From: JADJEK01 sp052034255 | GTDB taxonomy: Bacteria > Planctomycetota > B15-G4 > JADJEK01 | Reading direction: 5' to 3' | Assembly: GCA_052034255.1 (NCBI GenBank) | Contig: JBPOIU010000217.1 | Location: 1-21,105 of the forward strand | Length of the DNA: 21,105 bases | Shown here: positions 1 to 6,750 of the stretch, piece after piece | Layout: every line of letters begins with the position of its first letter | Position numbering within the stretch: position 1 is the first letter of the stretch | Program-made: the position numbers and the translations under genes | The notes under the pieces: generated by a model | What the model saw: only the letters and a program-made list of their open reading frames with translations | Databases searched by the model: none | Told to the model about the DNA's origin: nothing

Positions 1-2
1 CG

Positions 3-341
3 AAGCGTTCGAAGGCTCGCAGCCGCATCGTCTATCTCGACGAGTTCCGCACCGCGCCCGCCGCTCCGAAGGCCAACAACCCGCACGGGCGACACGAAGA
101 GCAGTCGGCGATCACCGCCGCGCTGACGGCTGTTCCCGAGCCCTACCGCACTGCCGTCGTGCTCGTCGACGTGAACGGGCTCTCCTACGAAGAAGCAGCC
201 GCGTCGCTGGGCTGCGCCGTCGGCACCGTGAAGTCCCGCGTGAACCGCGGACGCTTCGCGTTCAAAGACCTTTATCTGCGCCAAGAAGGGGACGCGCGCG
301 ATCCCGCGCGCGCATCCGAGTCGCGAGGAGTCTCTCCATGA
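3..341 (+). CDS. ECF-type RNA polymerase sigma factor, C-terminal part (5' end outside window)
   Basis: This is the C-terminal end of a sigma-70 family factor that directs RNA polymerase to a specific promoter set. The frame is open from the left edge, so the start and region 2 lie outside the window. Visible is an intact region 4: a segment ALTAVPEPYRTAVVLVDV, then the helix-turn-helix LSYEEAAASLGCAVGTVKSR that reads the -35 element. A roughly 25-residue polar tail follows. Its TGA overlaps the ATG of the next gene (ATGA, 338-341), so the two are probably translationally coupled. The next gene is a zinc-finger anti-sigma factor, which is the usual partner. The region 4 assignment is secure; the exact ECF group cannot be given without region 2. 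Confidence 0.9.
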   Translation, partial: KRSKARSRIVYLDEFRTAPAAPKANNPHGRHEEQSAITAALTAVPEPYRTAVVLVDVNGLSYEEAAASLGCAVGTVKSRVNRGRFAFKDLYLRQEGDARDPARASESRGVSP

Positions 342-1753
342 AGTGCACCACGATGCTCGAGTGGTTCAGTGAACGCATCGACGGAACACTCGATCCCGAT
401 CGGTCCGCGCGCCTCGATCAACACCTTGCGCAATGCGCGGACTGCCTCGCGGAGTTCGAATCGCTGCGCCTCGCCGTCGGCCGCTTGCGCGAAGCCGGCC
501 CGCCGGCGACGACGGTCGACGAGCGCGCCTCGATCATGGCCGCCATCGATCGCGAAGCCGAAGATCGCCTGGTGACGTCGACCGTCGGGGGCGAGGCGCT
601 CGAGCGCCGCTCCGGCGTCTTCAAGCGCGCGATCCTGCTGCCCCAAGCGGAGCCGACGCCGCGCCGGATGCGCGCACTGTTCACCCACGTCGCGAGCTTC
701 GCCGTCGGTATCGCCGCCGCCGCGTTGTTCTGGTTCAACGGTTCGCACGCCGAGCCCTCGGCGACGCCGATCGAGCCGACGACCGAGGCGCATGCGCCCG
801 CCGTCGACGTCGTGACGACTCCTGCTCAACCGATTCCGAGGTCGACTCCGGCCATCGAGACCCCGGCTCCCAGCGTCAGTCCTCCGGCCGAGATGTTGTT
901 GCGCGTGTCCGGCGACCTGACGGTGGTGCACAACGGACAGCGCGGCGCGGACAGCGCGGGGCCGCTGACGCTGCGTCCCGGCGACATCGTCGAAGCGCAG
1001 AGCGTGGGCAAGTGGCGCATCATCGTCGGTTCGCATGGCGCACTCGAAGTGCAGTCCGAGCCCGCTCCTCCCGCACCGATCCAACCCACGGTTTCGCGCG
1101 GACCGATGATCGCGATCGATCTGGATCCCGCGCCGCTGCAGCGGCTCGCCGCGGGCATGCGAACGTCGCTCGAGCAACTCGCCGTCGCCATGGACCGCGC
1201 CGCCGAACGCATGCCACGGCCACCGCAGCCTGAACTCGAAGCGCCCACGACTCACGCACCCGAGCCAAAACCCGTCCCGCTGCCCCGCACCGAACCGCGA
1301 CCCGAAAACGTCGTCGCTTCCATCCCGACGACTCCGTCCGAGAGCGACGCGTCGCCGATGACGACGGGTGCTCCGAGCGCGTTCTCTCCGCGACCGCCGG
1401 TCGTCGTGCGCCAGGACGAGTCCGACCTGCGCTTGGAGACGGTGGGCTCACCTCTCGAAGTCGTGCCCGCGCTGATCCAGCGACTGCGCGACGAAGACAC
1501 TCGCGTGGTGGCGCTCGTGATCGCGCGCCTCGAACTCGTGCGCGAAGAGTTCGAGCGCGATCCGAAGTTCCCGCGCGTCGCACCGCGTACGCAGACCGCA
1601 GCGGTCGATCCATCGTGGTTCGGATTGGTGACGAGCTTGGTCGTGGCGAGCCCGCACGCGCCCGTCGCCGAAGAGCCCTTCGCCTATTGGAACCGCTGGT
1701 TCGACGCTTGCGCCGACGCGATCATCGCCCGTGAGACGTACGGCACTTGGTGA
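338..1753 (+). CDS. Membrane-spanning zinc-finger anti-sigma factor with FecR-like and Pro-rich periplasmic part
   Basis: Probable anti-sigma factor for the preceding ECF sigma factor, expected to hold it at the inner membrane until an envelope signal arrives. The cytoplasmic N-terminus carries the zinc-binding anti-sigma motif H29-x3-C33-x2-C36, with Cys3 as a possible fourth ligand. One membrane span lies at about residues 113-134. Outside it are a Pro/Thr/Ala-rich linker, a FecR-like beta-rich segment at about 187-239 (containing LTLRPGDIV), a second Pro-rich stretch, and a C-terminal domain at about 362-471 that I do not recognise. At 471 residues it is longer than the typical 200-300 of such proteins. 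The start is fixed by the 4-nt overlap with the sigma gene. The partner role is inferred from the motif and the gene order; the signal sensed is unknown. Confidence 0.88.
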   Translation: MKCTTMLEWFSERIDGTLDPDRSARLDQHLAQCADCLAEFESLRLAVGRLREAGPPATTVDERASIMAAIDREAEDRLVTSTVGGEALERRSGVFKRAILLPQAEPTPRRMRALFTHVASFAVGIAAAALFWFNGSHAEPSATPIEPTTEAHAPAVDVVTTPAQPIPRSTPAIETPAPSVSPPAEMLLRVSGDLTVVHNGQRGADSAGPLTLRPGDIVEAQSVGKWRIIVGSHGALEVQSEPAPPAPIQPTVSRGPMIAIDLDPAPLQRLAAGMRTSLEQLAVAMDRAAERMPRPPQPELEAPTTHAPEPKPVPLPRTEPRPENVVASIPTTPSESDASPMTTGAPSAFSPRPPVVVRQDESDLRLETVGSPLEVVPALIQRLRDEDTRVVALVIARLELVREEFERDPKFPRVAPRTQTAAVDPSWFGLVTSLVVASPHAPVAEEPFAYWNRWFDACADAIIARETYGTW

Positions 1754-1760
1754 ATCTTCG

Positions 1761-1787
1761 GGAACCCACGAACACCGCGCCGCCGTT
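1761..1787 (+). promoter_or_regulatory. Candidate ECF-type promoter upstream of the PDZ lipoprotein
   Basis: GGAACC at 1761-1766 and CGTT at 1784-1787 are separated by 17 bases, about 47 bases before the ATG at 1835. A GGAAC-type -35 and a CGT-type -10 with 16-17 bp spacing are the general pattern of ECF sigma promoters. Two genes upstream sits an ECF sigma factor, so control of the lipoprotein by it is plausible. The match is short and could be chance in GC-rich DNA. Confidence 0.35.
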
Positions 1788-1834
1788 CCTCGCCACGAAA
1801 CACCAAGTCCGAAACTAGCTCGAGAGGACGAATC

Positions 1835-3007
1835 ATGACCCTTCGACGAATCGCATGGATCGCTTGTGCTCTGGCCGTCGGCGGTTGCCGCAGCTTCGAA
1901 TCGACGTCGTTCGAGGACGGCGGATTGCTGCTGCGCGAAGTGAAGGCAGCCGACGGCACGTCCACCGAGTACCGGCTCTATCCCGGTGTCGACGACAAGC
2001 CGACGATCAACCGCACGCAAACCACACCGTTCGAGCGCCCGGAGATCCAAGGCATCGTGGTCGCCGACGTGAACGCGTCGCTGGCGAAGCGCCTCGGCAC
2101 GACGGCTTGGCAAGGCGTTTACGTCCAGCGCGTCACGCCGCAATCCTCCGCGGCGAACGCAGGGCTCGCGAACGAGGACGTGATCCTCGCGATCGCCGGC
2201 CAACCCGTGACGAACGAGCAGCAGTTCTTCGAGGTGATGAAATCAGCGTTGTCGGGCACCAATCCGATCGAACTCTCGATCCGACGCGGCGCCGGCGCGA
2301 GCGCGAACGAGACGCGGATCTCGGTGACGCCGAAAATGCGCAGGGGCGCGGATTCCCGCACGGACTCGATCCCGCTCGAGAGCTCGACGACGGTGCAGCA
2401 CTACACGGGCCTGCAAGTCGCGACGGTTCCTCCGAGCTTGTCCGCCGAGATCTGGGGCACGTCGGAAGAGAACACGATCGTGTCGGGAGTCGTGACCGGT
2501 TCGCCGGCTTATCACGCTGGTTTGCGACGCGGCGATCGCTTGGTGAGCGCGGACGGCAAGTCCGCGCCGAAACTGGCCGACGTGCGCAAAGCCGTCTACG
2601 CCCGCGCTTCGGCCCCGCTACCGGACGTCGACGCGTCGGAAGCCGCCGAGGCCACCGCGATGGGCACGGCGTCGGGTGGCCTCTCGCTTGCGGTCGACGG
2701 CCCGCTCGGACCGCACGTGACGTCGATCCCGGTCGACGACGGCTTGATGAAGGAGACGAACTTCCACTTCCCGATCCTCTTCGAATACTCCTCGGGCGTG
2801 GACTACACGCGGTGGTCGTGCCTCGACTTCATCTTCCAGTTCATCGGCAACTACGAGCAGCGCTACCGCCCGTCGCCGACGCGCCATGCGCGCGAGGAAT
2901 CGGAACTCTCGCTGTTCCCGCTCGGCATGTTCGAGTTCAAGACCACGCCGACGTCGCGGGAAACGACGTTGTTCTGGATCATCGACTGGAACACGCGCAA
3001 CGACTGA
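1835..3007 (+). CDS. Lipoprotein with two PDZ domains and unique C-terminal domain
   Basis: Probably an envelope-anchored scaffold or sensor. The N-terminus MTLRRIAWIACALAVGGC is a lipoprotein signal peptide with the lipid-modified cysteine predicted at Cys18. PDZ 1 spans about residues 70-155 (carboxylate-loop region WQGVYVQRV, then NAGLANEDVILAIAG); PDZ 2 spans about 181-250 (HAGLRRGDRLVSADG). No serine-protease domain precedes them, so this is not a DegP/HtrA or S2P protease. Residues about 285-390 form an aromatic-rich domain I do not recognise. The start is supported by GAGAGG at 1822-1827, 7 nt before the ATG. The gene lies 81 bases after the anti-sigma gene and ends before a strong hairpin. 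A role in sensing or damping envelope stress together with the sigma/anti-sigma pair is inferred from position only. Confidence 0.85.
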   Translation: MTLRRIAWIACALAVGGCRSFESTSFEDGGLLLREVKAADGTSTEYRLYPGVDDKPTINRTQTTPFERPEIQGIVVADVNASLAKRLGTTAWQGVYVQRVTPQSSAANAGLANEDVILAIAGQPVTNEQQFFEVMKSALSGTNPIELSIRRGAGASANETRISVTPKMRRGADSRTDSIPLESSTTVQHYTGLQVATVPPSLSAEIWGTSEENTIVSGVVTGSPAYHAGLRRGDRLVSADGKSAPKLADVRKAVYARASAPLPDVDASEAAEATAMGTASGGLSLAVDGPLGPHVTSIPVDDGLMKETNFHFPILFEYSSGVDYTRWSCLDFIFQFIGNYEQRYRPSPTRHAREESELSLFPLGMFEFKTTPTSRETTLFWIIDWNTRND

Positions 3008-3050
3008 TCCGCAGCGGCGCCCACGACCGCGAAACCGGCGCCGACGAAAA

Positions 3051-3090
3051 GACGACGCGCATGGAACCTGACGGTTCCATGCGCGTCGTC
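3051..3090. terminator. Perfect 18-bp hairpin, likely bidirectional terminator
   Basis: Arms 3051-3068 and 3073-3090 are exact reverse complements around a TGAC loop (3069-3072). The hairpin lies between two convergent genes ending at 3007 (+) and 3146 (-). On the minus strand the stem is followed by TTTTCG, resembling an intrinsic terminator tail; on the plus strand the tail GTTCGTTG is weaker. A further CGAA/TTCG pairing (3044-3047 with 3092-3095) can extend the stem across a small bulge. Confidence 0.75.
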
Positions 3091-3145
3091 GTTCGTTGAA
3101 CGGAGCGTCGCGGTCGCGCGCGGCATTCCGCGCGTGCGAGTTCGT

Positions 3146-4732
3146 TCAGCCTTCCACCACCGCTGCGCGCACGAGCGCCCGAAGCGCGTCGTCACCGCCA
3201 AAGCCAGGACTGCCCTCATCCGCGTGGATGTCGAGCATCAACACGTCGTCGACGCGCTGCACGGTCTGTTGCGTCGCGTCGATCGCCGGTTGGAAGACGA
3301 TCAACTTCAAGCGCTCGCGCGCGACTTGTGCGAACTCCGGATCCTCGGTCAGCAGCGTCTTCAGCACGCGGCCGAGAGGATCGATGCCAAGCTCGGCGAG
3401 CTGGTACAGCGACCACTGCGTGCGCAAGCCGTCGCCGTACGTGGTGAATCGCACCAGTTCGAGCTCGATGCATTCGAGCGGCAGTCCATGCTCCGTCCGC
3501 AACGCGAGCGTGAGCTCCTTCGCGTGATCGACCGGTAGACGGAAGTGTTCTTGGCCTTCGCCGGACACTTCCCACTTCAACCACGGCTCGAGTTCGATCC
3601 ACGAGAACGAGCCGCGGTCGACGCCCGGCACGATCGTCAGGGTCAGCGCGTCATCGTCGACCCGCGCGCAACGCAGCGCACGATCGCGCACCGTGACGAC
3701 TTGGATCCGCGCCACCCGCTTCACGAGTTCGGCTCGGCGCTCTTCGCTCATCGAGCGCACCGCCGTCGGCAACTCGTCGCCGAGCAGACTGCGCACGTCC
3801 CAGATCAACGAGGGCGACTCTTCGAGGCCGGACCAGTCGATCGTGACGGGAACTTCCTTCTCGAACGCCGACGCGATCGACTCGAGGATCCCCGGAAGGT
3901 GTTCGGTCTCGAATGCCTGCGTCGCCAGGGCGAACTCCGCGGCTTCGCGCGCCTTGCGCTCGCGTTCGAACTCGTCCATCGACGCCTGCATCTGCTTGCC
4001 GACGTCTTCGAGCGCGCCGGTCATCGCCGCTTCGAGTTCGGCGCCCGGATCGTGGCCGGTGCCTCCCATCAGGCGCGCCATCGTGCGCTCCATGTCGACT
4101 TTCGCCGCGCCGTCCTCACGGACGCTGACGAACGGCATCGTCATCGATTCGATCTCACCGGCGGGGTTCTTCGAGAACACCTCGGTCAACACGACCACTA
4201 GGTCGCCGTCGACGAGGACGTCGCGCACCAGGTACCGTTCGATGTCCGGCGCGCCACCGCCCTCGGCATCGCGCTGGACCGCGATCATCTCGGTGCGTGC
4301 GGCGGCTTCGTCCTTGCGTTTCGTCGCCTCGACGAACCGACGAATGGTCGCGACCGCCTCCATCACGCCCGGGTCGTTGCCACGTTCGATCAACTGATCG
4401 AGGGACGCGAGCCGGAGGACCAACTCGCCGGTCGCGTCGTCGCCGTCGAATTGGCGGACCGCGTACGCGCCGAGCTGACTTCCCGCCGGGAACTCGCCGT
4501 GTTCCGCGCAGATCTCACGCACGCGGGGCAGCAGCACCCACTGCAGCCACTCCTCGAACGCCATGCGATCGGAAAAGAACGCGGCCTCGCTCTCGAACGC
4601 CTCTGCCGGAGGCTTGTCGTTCCCCCAGCGGCCGAGTCGGCGCAGTTCGTCTTCGATCGCCTGGGCACGCAGGATGGCTTCGTCGTAGCGGGTTTCGGCG
4701 GGCATCGCGGCTTCCTGTTGGATCACGAACAT
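3146..4732 (-). CDS. Protein with YqcC-like (DUF446) N-terminal domain and large uncharacterised C-terminal region
   Basis: Cytoplasmic protein of 528 residues without signal peptide or membrane span. Residues about 17-116 resemble the small bacterial YqcC family: IEDELRRLGRWGNDKPPAEA followed by the hallmark MAFEEWLQWVLLPR at 57-70. YqcC proteins are normally only about 110 residues and have no clear biochemical role; here about 400 further residues follow. These include an acidic beta-rich region, a charged helical stretch around DEFERERKAREAAEFAL, and a C-terminal region rich in acidic and aliphatic residues that I do not recognise. The start at 4732 is backed by GGAGAGG (complement of 4740-4746) 7 nt upstream; the Met at residue 10 is the alternative. 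It is divergent from the glycosyltransferase and convergent with the PDZ gene. Function unknown. Confidence 0.8.
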   Translation of the reverse strand: MFVIQQEAAMPAETRYDEAILRAQAIEDELRRLGRWGNDKPPAEAFESEAAFFSDRMAFEEWLQWVLLPRVREICAEHGEFPAGSQLGAYAVRQFDGDDATGELVLRLASLDQLIERGNDPGVMEAVATIRRFVEATKRKDEAAARTEMIAVQRDAEGGGAPDIERYLVRDVLVDGDLVVVLTEVFSKNPAGEIESMTMPFVSVREDGAAKVDMERTMARLMGGTGHDPGAELEAAMTGALEDVGKQMQASMDEFERERKAREAAEFALATQAFETEHLPGILESIASAFEKEVPVTIDWSGLEESPSLIWDVRSLLGDELPTAVRSMSEERRAELVKRVARIQVVTVRDRALRCARVDDDALTLTIVPGVDRGSFSWIELEPWLKWEVSGEGQEHFRLPVDHAKELTLALRTEHGLPLECIELELVRFTTYGDGLRTQWSLYQLAELGIDPLGRVLKTLLTEDPEFAQVARERLKLIVFQPAIDATQQTVQRVDDVLMLDIHADEGSPGFGGDDALRALVRAAVVEG

Positions 4733-4896
4733 GAGGGCACCTCTCCGAACGAACGCTTCGTCATCCGGCGCACGGTGCGGGCGTCACGCGTTTTTCGGGA
4801 TTCATCGCATGCGGCCCCCGCGCCCGACGCCGGTCGCGTTCTCCTGGCCAGGTCGCCACTCGCCCCGGCACTGCCGGTGGATACACTCCCGGGCTC

Positions 4897-6291
4897 ATGG
4901 AACGCGCCGACGCCTCGATCCTGGGAGCCCGCTCCGCACGTCGCGCGTTGATCGCGCCTCTCGTCGCGGCCTTGCTGTTGCGCCTGATCGCGATGTTCTG
5001 GTTGGCGTCGCAGGCCGCGGTCGTCGGCGATGCCGTGGGCTACTTGCTGAAGGCGCGCGCGATGGCCGCCGGCGGAGCGCTCACCGAATCGACGGATGGG
5101 CAAGTCCGACCGCCGCTGTACGCGATGCTGGTTTCGCTGGGTCTCGACGACGACCCCGTGCCGGACGACATGATGCCCGGCGTGTTCCTGCTGCAGATCC
5201 TCGCGGACCTCGGCACGATCGCGATCTCGATGAGCCTCGCCCGCCGGCGGTTCGGCGACCGCGCCGCGGCGGCGACCGGGTGGGCGCTCGCCTGCTGGCC
5301 GCTGGCGATCTTGTTCTCGAGCACGTTGGTGATGGCCGAAACGGCAGCGTGCTTCACCGCCGCTCTGGCGCTGTGGTCGGTCGACCACCTCTTCACGCAA
5401 TTGCGTAGCGGCAAGCCCGGGCTGCGCGCCGCGGCGCTGACCGGCGTCGCACTCGGCATCTCGGTGCTGACCAAGGAACTGATGCTGCTGCTGCCATTGG
5501 CGGTCGTCTGCGCACTGATCAAGATCGGCAAAGCCCCGATCGAAGCGAAGCTGAAGGCCTTCGGCATCATGAGCGCATCGTTCATGGCCGCGCTGGTGCC
5601 GTTCTCGTGGATGACCGCGGGCACCCAAGGCAAGGCACTGCCCACCGGCACGTACGGCTATCTGGCCCTGATCTACGACAACGCGCCGAAGGGGAAGTTC
5701 GGCCAGGATTTGTGGGTCGCGCAACCGTCGATCGAGAAGCGCGTCGAGATGGCGCAATCGGTTTTCGCCGACGCGTTCTTCGAGTACCCCGCGCTCACCG
5801 CGCACCGTGCCGTTCAGCGCCTGAAGACGCTGCTCGGTCCGGAGATCTACGCGCCCGCGTTGACCCTCGCGATCCCGATCGATGGGTTCCTCCCGCAGGG
5901 CACGACGCCGCGATCGTTGATCGCCGCCGCCTGGAAGTTCCCGCCCGGCACGGTCTCACGCGCCGCGCAGATCGTGTTCTCGCTGTCGTCCCTCGTGCTG
6001 TTCGTCGTCGCGGCGCTCGGTGTCGCGATCAAGCGCTTCGACCCGCTCGCGCGCGTGGCGTGGTACCACACGGCCATCCTGCTGATCGTCGTCGCGCTGA
6101 CGGTGTCGATGGAGCGCTACCGGATGACGCTCGTTCCCGCGCTCGCGCCGTTCATCGGACTCGGGATTTCGACGCTGCTGTCGCGCCGCGAACGCGCGGA
6201 ATTGAAGCCGCGCGCGATCGTCACCGCCGTTGTCGTCTTGCTGTTGCTCGGACTCTGCATGTTCGTGCTCGATCCCCCGTCTCCCGAGTGA
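4897..6291 (+). CDS. GT-C fold membrane glycosyltransferase (GT39/ArnT-like)
   Basis: Integral membrane protein of 464 residues, likely transferring a sugar from a polyprenyl-phosphate donor to an acceptor on the outer face of the inner membrane. About ten hydrophobic segments are visible (for example near 16-38, 97-115, 122-145, 176-210, 222-240, 354-377, 391-405, 411-427, 440-458), with a large loop at about 240-350. Family-type motifs are the first-loop acid in VVGDAVGYLLKAR (Asp45), RPPLYAMLVS at 71-80, LTKE at 191-194 and ERYRM at 406-410, where GT39-like proteins carry an Arg-Tyr-Arg near their last helices. The donor and acceptor cannot be told from the sequence. It shares a strand with the following RidA-family gene (44-base gap). 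No strong ribosome binding site is visible. Confidence 0.78.
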   Translation: MERADASILGARSARRALIAPLVAALLLRLIAMFWLASQAAVVGDAVGYLLKARAMAAGGALTESTDGQVRPPLYAMLVSLGLDDDPVPDDMMPGVFLLQILADLGTIAISMSLARRRFGDRAAAATGWALACWPLAILFSSTLVMAETAACFTAALALWSVDHLFTQLRSGKPGLRAAALTGVALGISVLTKELMLLLPLAVVCALIKIGKAPIEAKLKAFGIMSASFMAALVPFSWMTAGTQGKALPTGTYGYLALIYDNAPKGKFGQDLWVAQPSIEKRVEMAQSVFADAFFEYPALTAHRAVQRLKTLLGPEIYAPALTLAIPIDGFLPQGTTPRSLIAAAWKFPPGTVSRAAQIVFSLSSLVLFVVAALGVAIKRFDPLARVAWYHTAILLIVVALTVSMERYRMTLVPALAPFIGLGISTLLSRRERAELKPRAIVTAVVVLLLLGLCMFVLDPPSPE

Positions 6292-6321
6292 GCCGCAGCA
6301 CCGCTTCGTGAACCCCCATTC

Positions 6322-6327
6322 AGGAGA
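6322..6327 (+). promoter_or_regulatory. Shine-Dalgarno site deciding the RidA-family start
   Basis: AGGAGA lies 8 nt before the ATG at 6336 but only 2 nt before an in-frame TTG at 6330, so translation should start at the ATG. Confidence 0.8.
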
Positions 6328-6335
6328 AGTTGCCG

Positions 6336-6725
6336 ATGGAGCGACTGACCATTTCGACCAACGCGCCGTGGGAGCCGATCGTCGGCTATTCGCGCGCGGT
6401 TCGCGTCGGCCCCCACGTCCACGTGTCCGGAACCACGGCGACGGACGAGCACGGGGAGATCGTCGGCATCGGTGATCCGGTGGCCCAAACGCACCAAGTG
6501 TTGAACAACATCGCACTGGCGCTGCATCGCGCCGGTGCCACGTTGAAGGACGTGGTGCGGACGCGCATCTACGTGACGAACATCGAACACTGGGAAGCCG
6601 TCGGCCGCGTCCATGGCCTGGTGTTCAAGGACATCCGCCCGGCGTCGACGCTGGTCGAGGTCGCGCATCTCGTGAACCCCGCGATGCTGGTCGAGATCGA
6701 AGCCGAGGCGATCGTGCCGGAGTGA
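6336..6725 (+). CDS. RidA/YjgF/YER057c/UK114 superfamily protein lacking the catalytic arginine
   Basis: Small cytoplasmic protein of 129 residues with the chorismate-mutase-like RidA fold; family members form trimers. The family pattern is clear: GPHVHVSGTTATDEHGEIVG, a middle helix QTHQVLNNIALALHRAGATL, DVVRTRIYVTNI, and the C-terminal STLVEVAHLVNPAMLVEIEA. True RidA deaminates reactive 2-aminoacrylate and iminoacid intermediates using Arg105 (E. coli numbering), three residues before the VEVA motif. Here the equivalent residue is Ser (PAST-LVEVA), so it probably belongs to one of the Rid groups without that arginine, and enamine deaminase activity should not be assumed. It follows the glycosyltransferase after 44 bases and ends 25 bases before the convergent MBOAT gene. 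Confidence 0.9.
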   Translation: MERLTISTNAPWEPIVGYSRAVRVGPHVHVSGTTATDEHGEIVGIGDPVAQTHQVLNNIALALHRAGATLKDVVRTRIYVTNIEHWEAVGRVHGLVFKDIRPASTLVEVAHLVNPAMLVEIEAEAIVPE

Positions 6726-6750
6726 GTCGTGCGCGCGCGCGTGCCCACGG

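Noticed and set aside
272..1255. Minus-strand open frame opposite the anti-sigma gene
   Set aside because: Arg-rich shadow; the plus strand encodes the zinc-finger motif, membrane span and a stop-start overlap with the sigma gene.
6330..6335. TTG start for the RidA-family gene
   Set aside because: It is only 2 nt from the AGGAGA site; the ATG at 6336 has proper spacing.
6729..6744. Alternating GTGCGCGCGCGCGTGC tract between convergent genes (possible Z-DNA)
   Set aside because: It is only 16 bases long and such tracts are common in GC-rich genomes; no supporting structure such as a terminator was found there.
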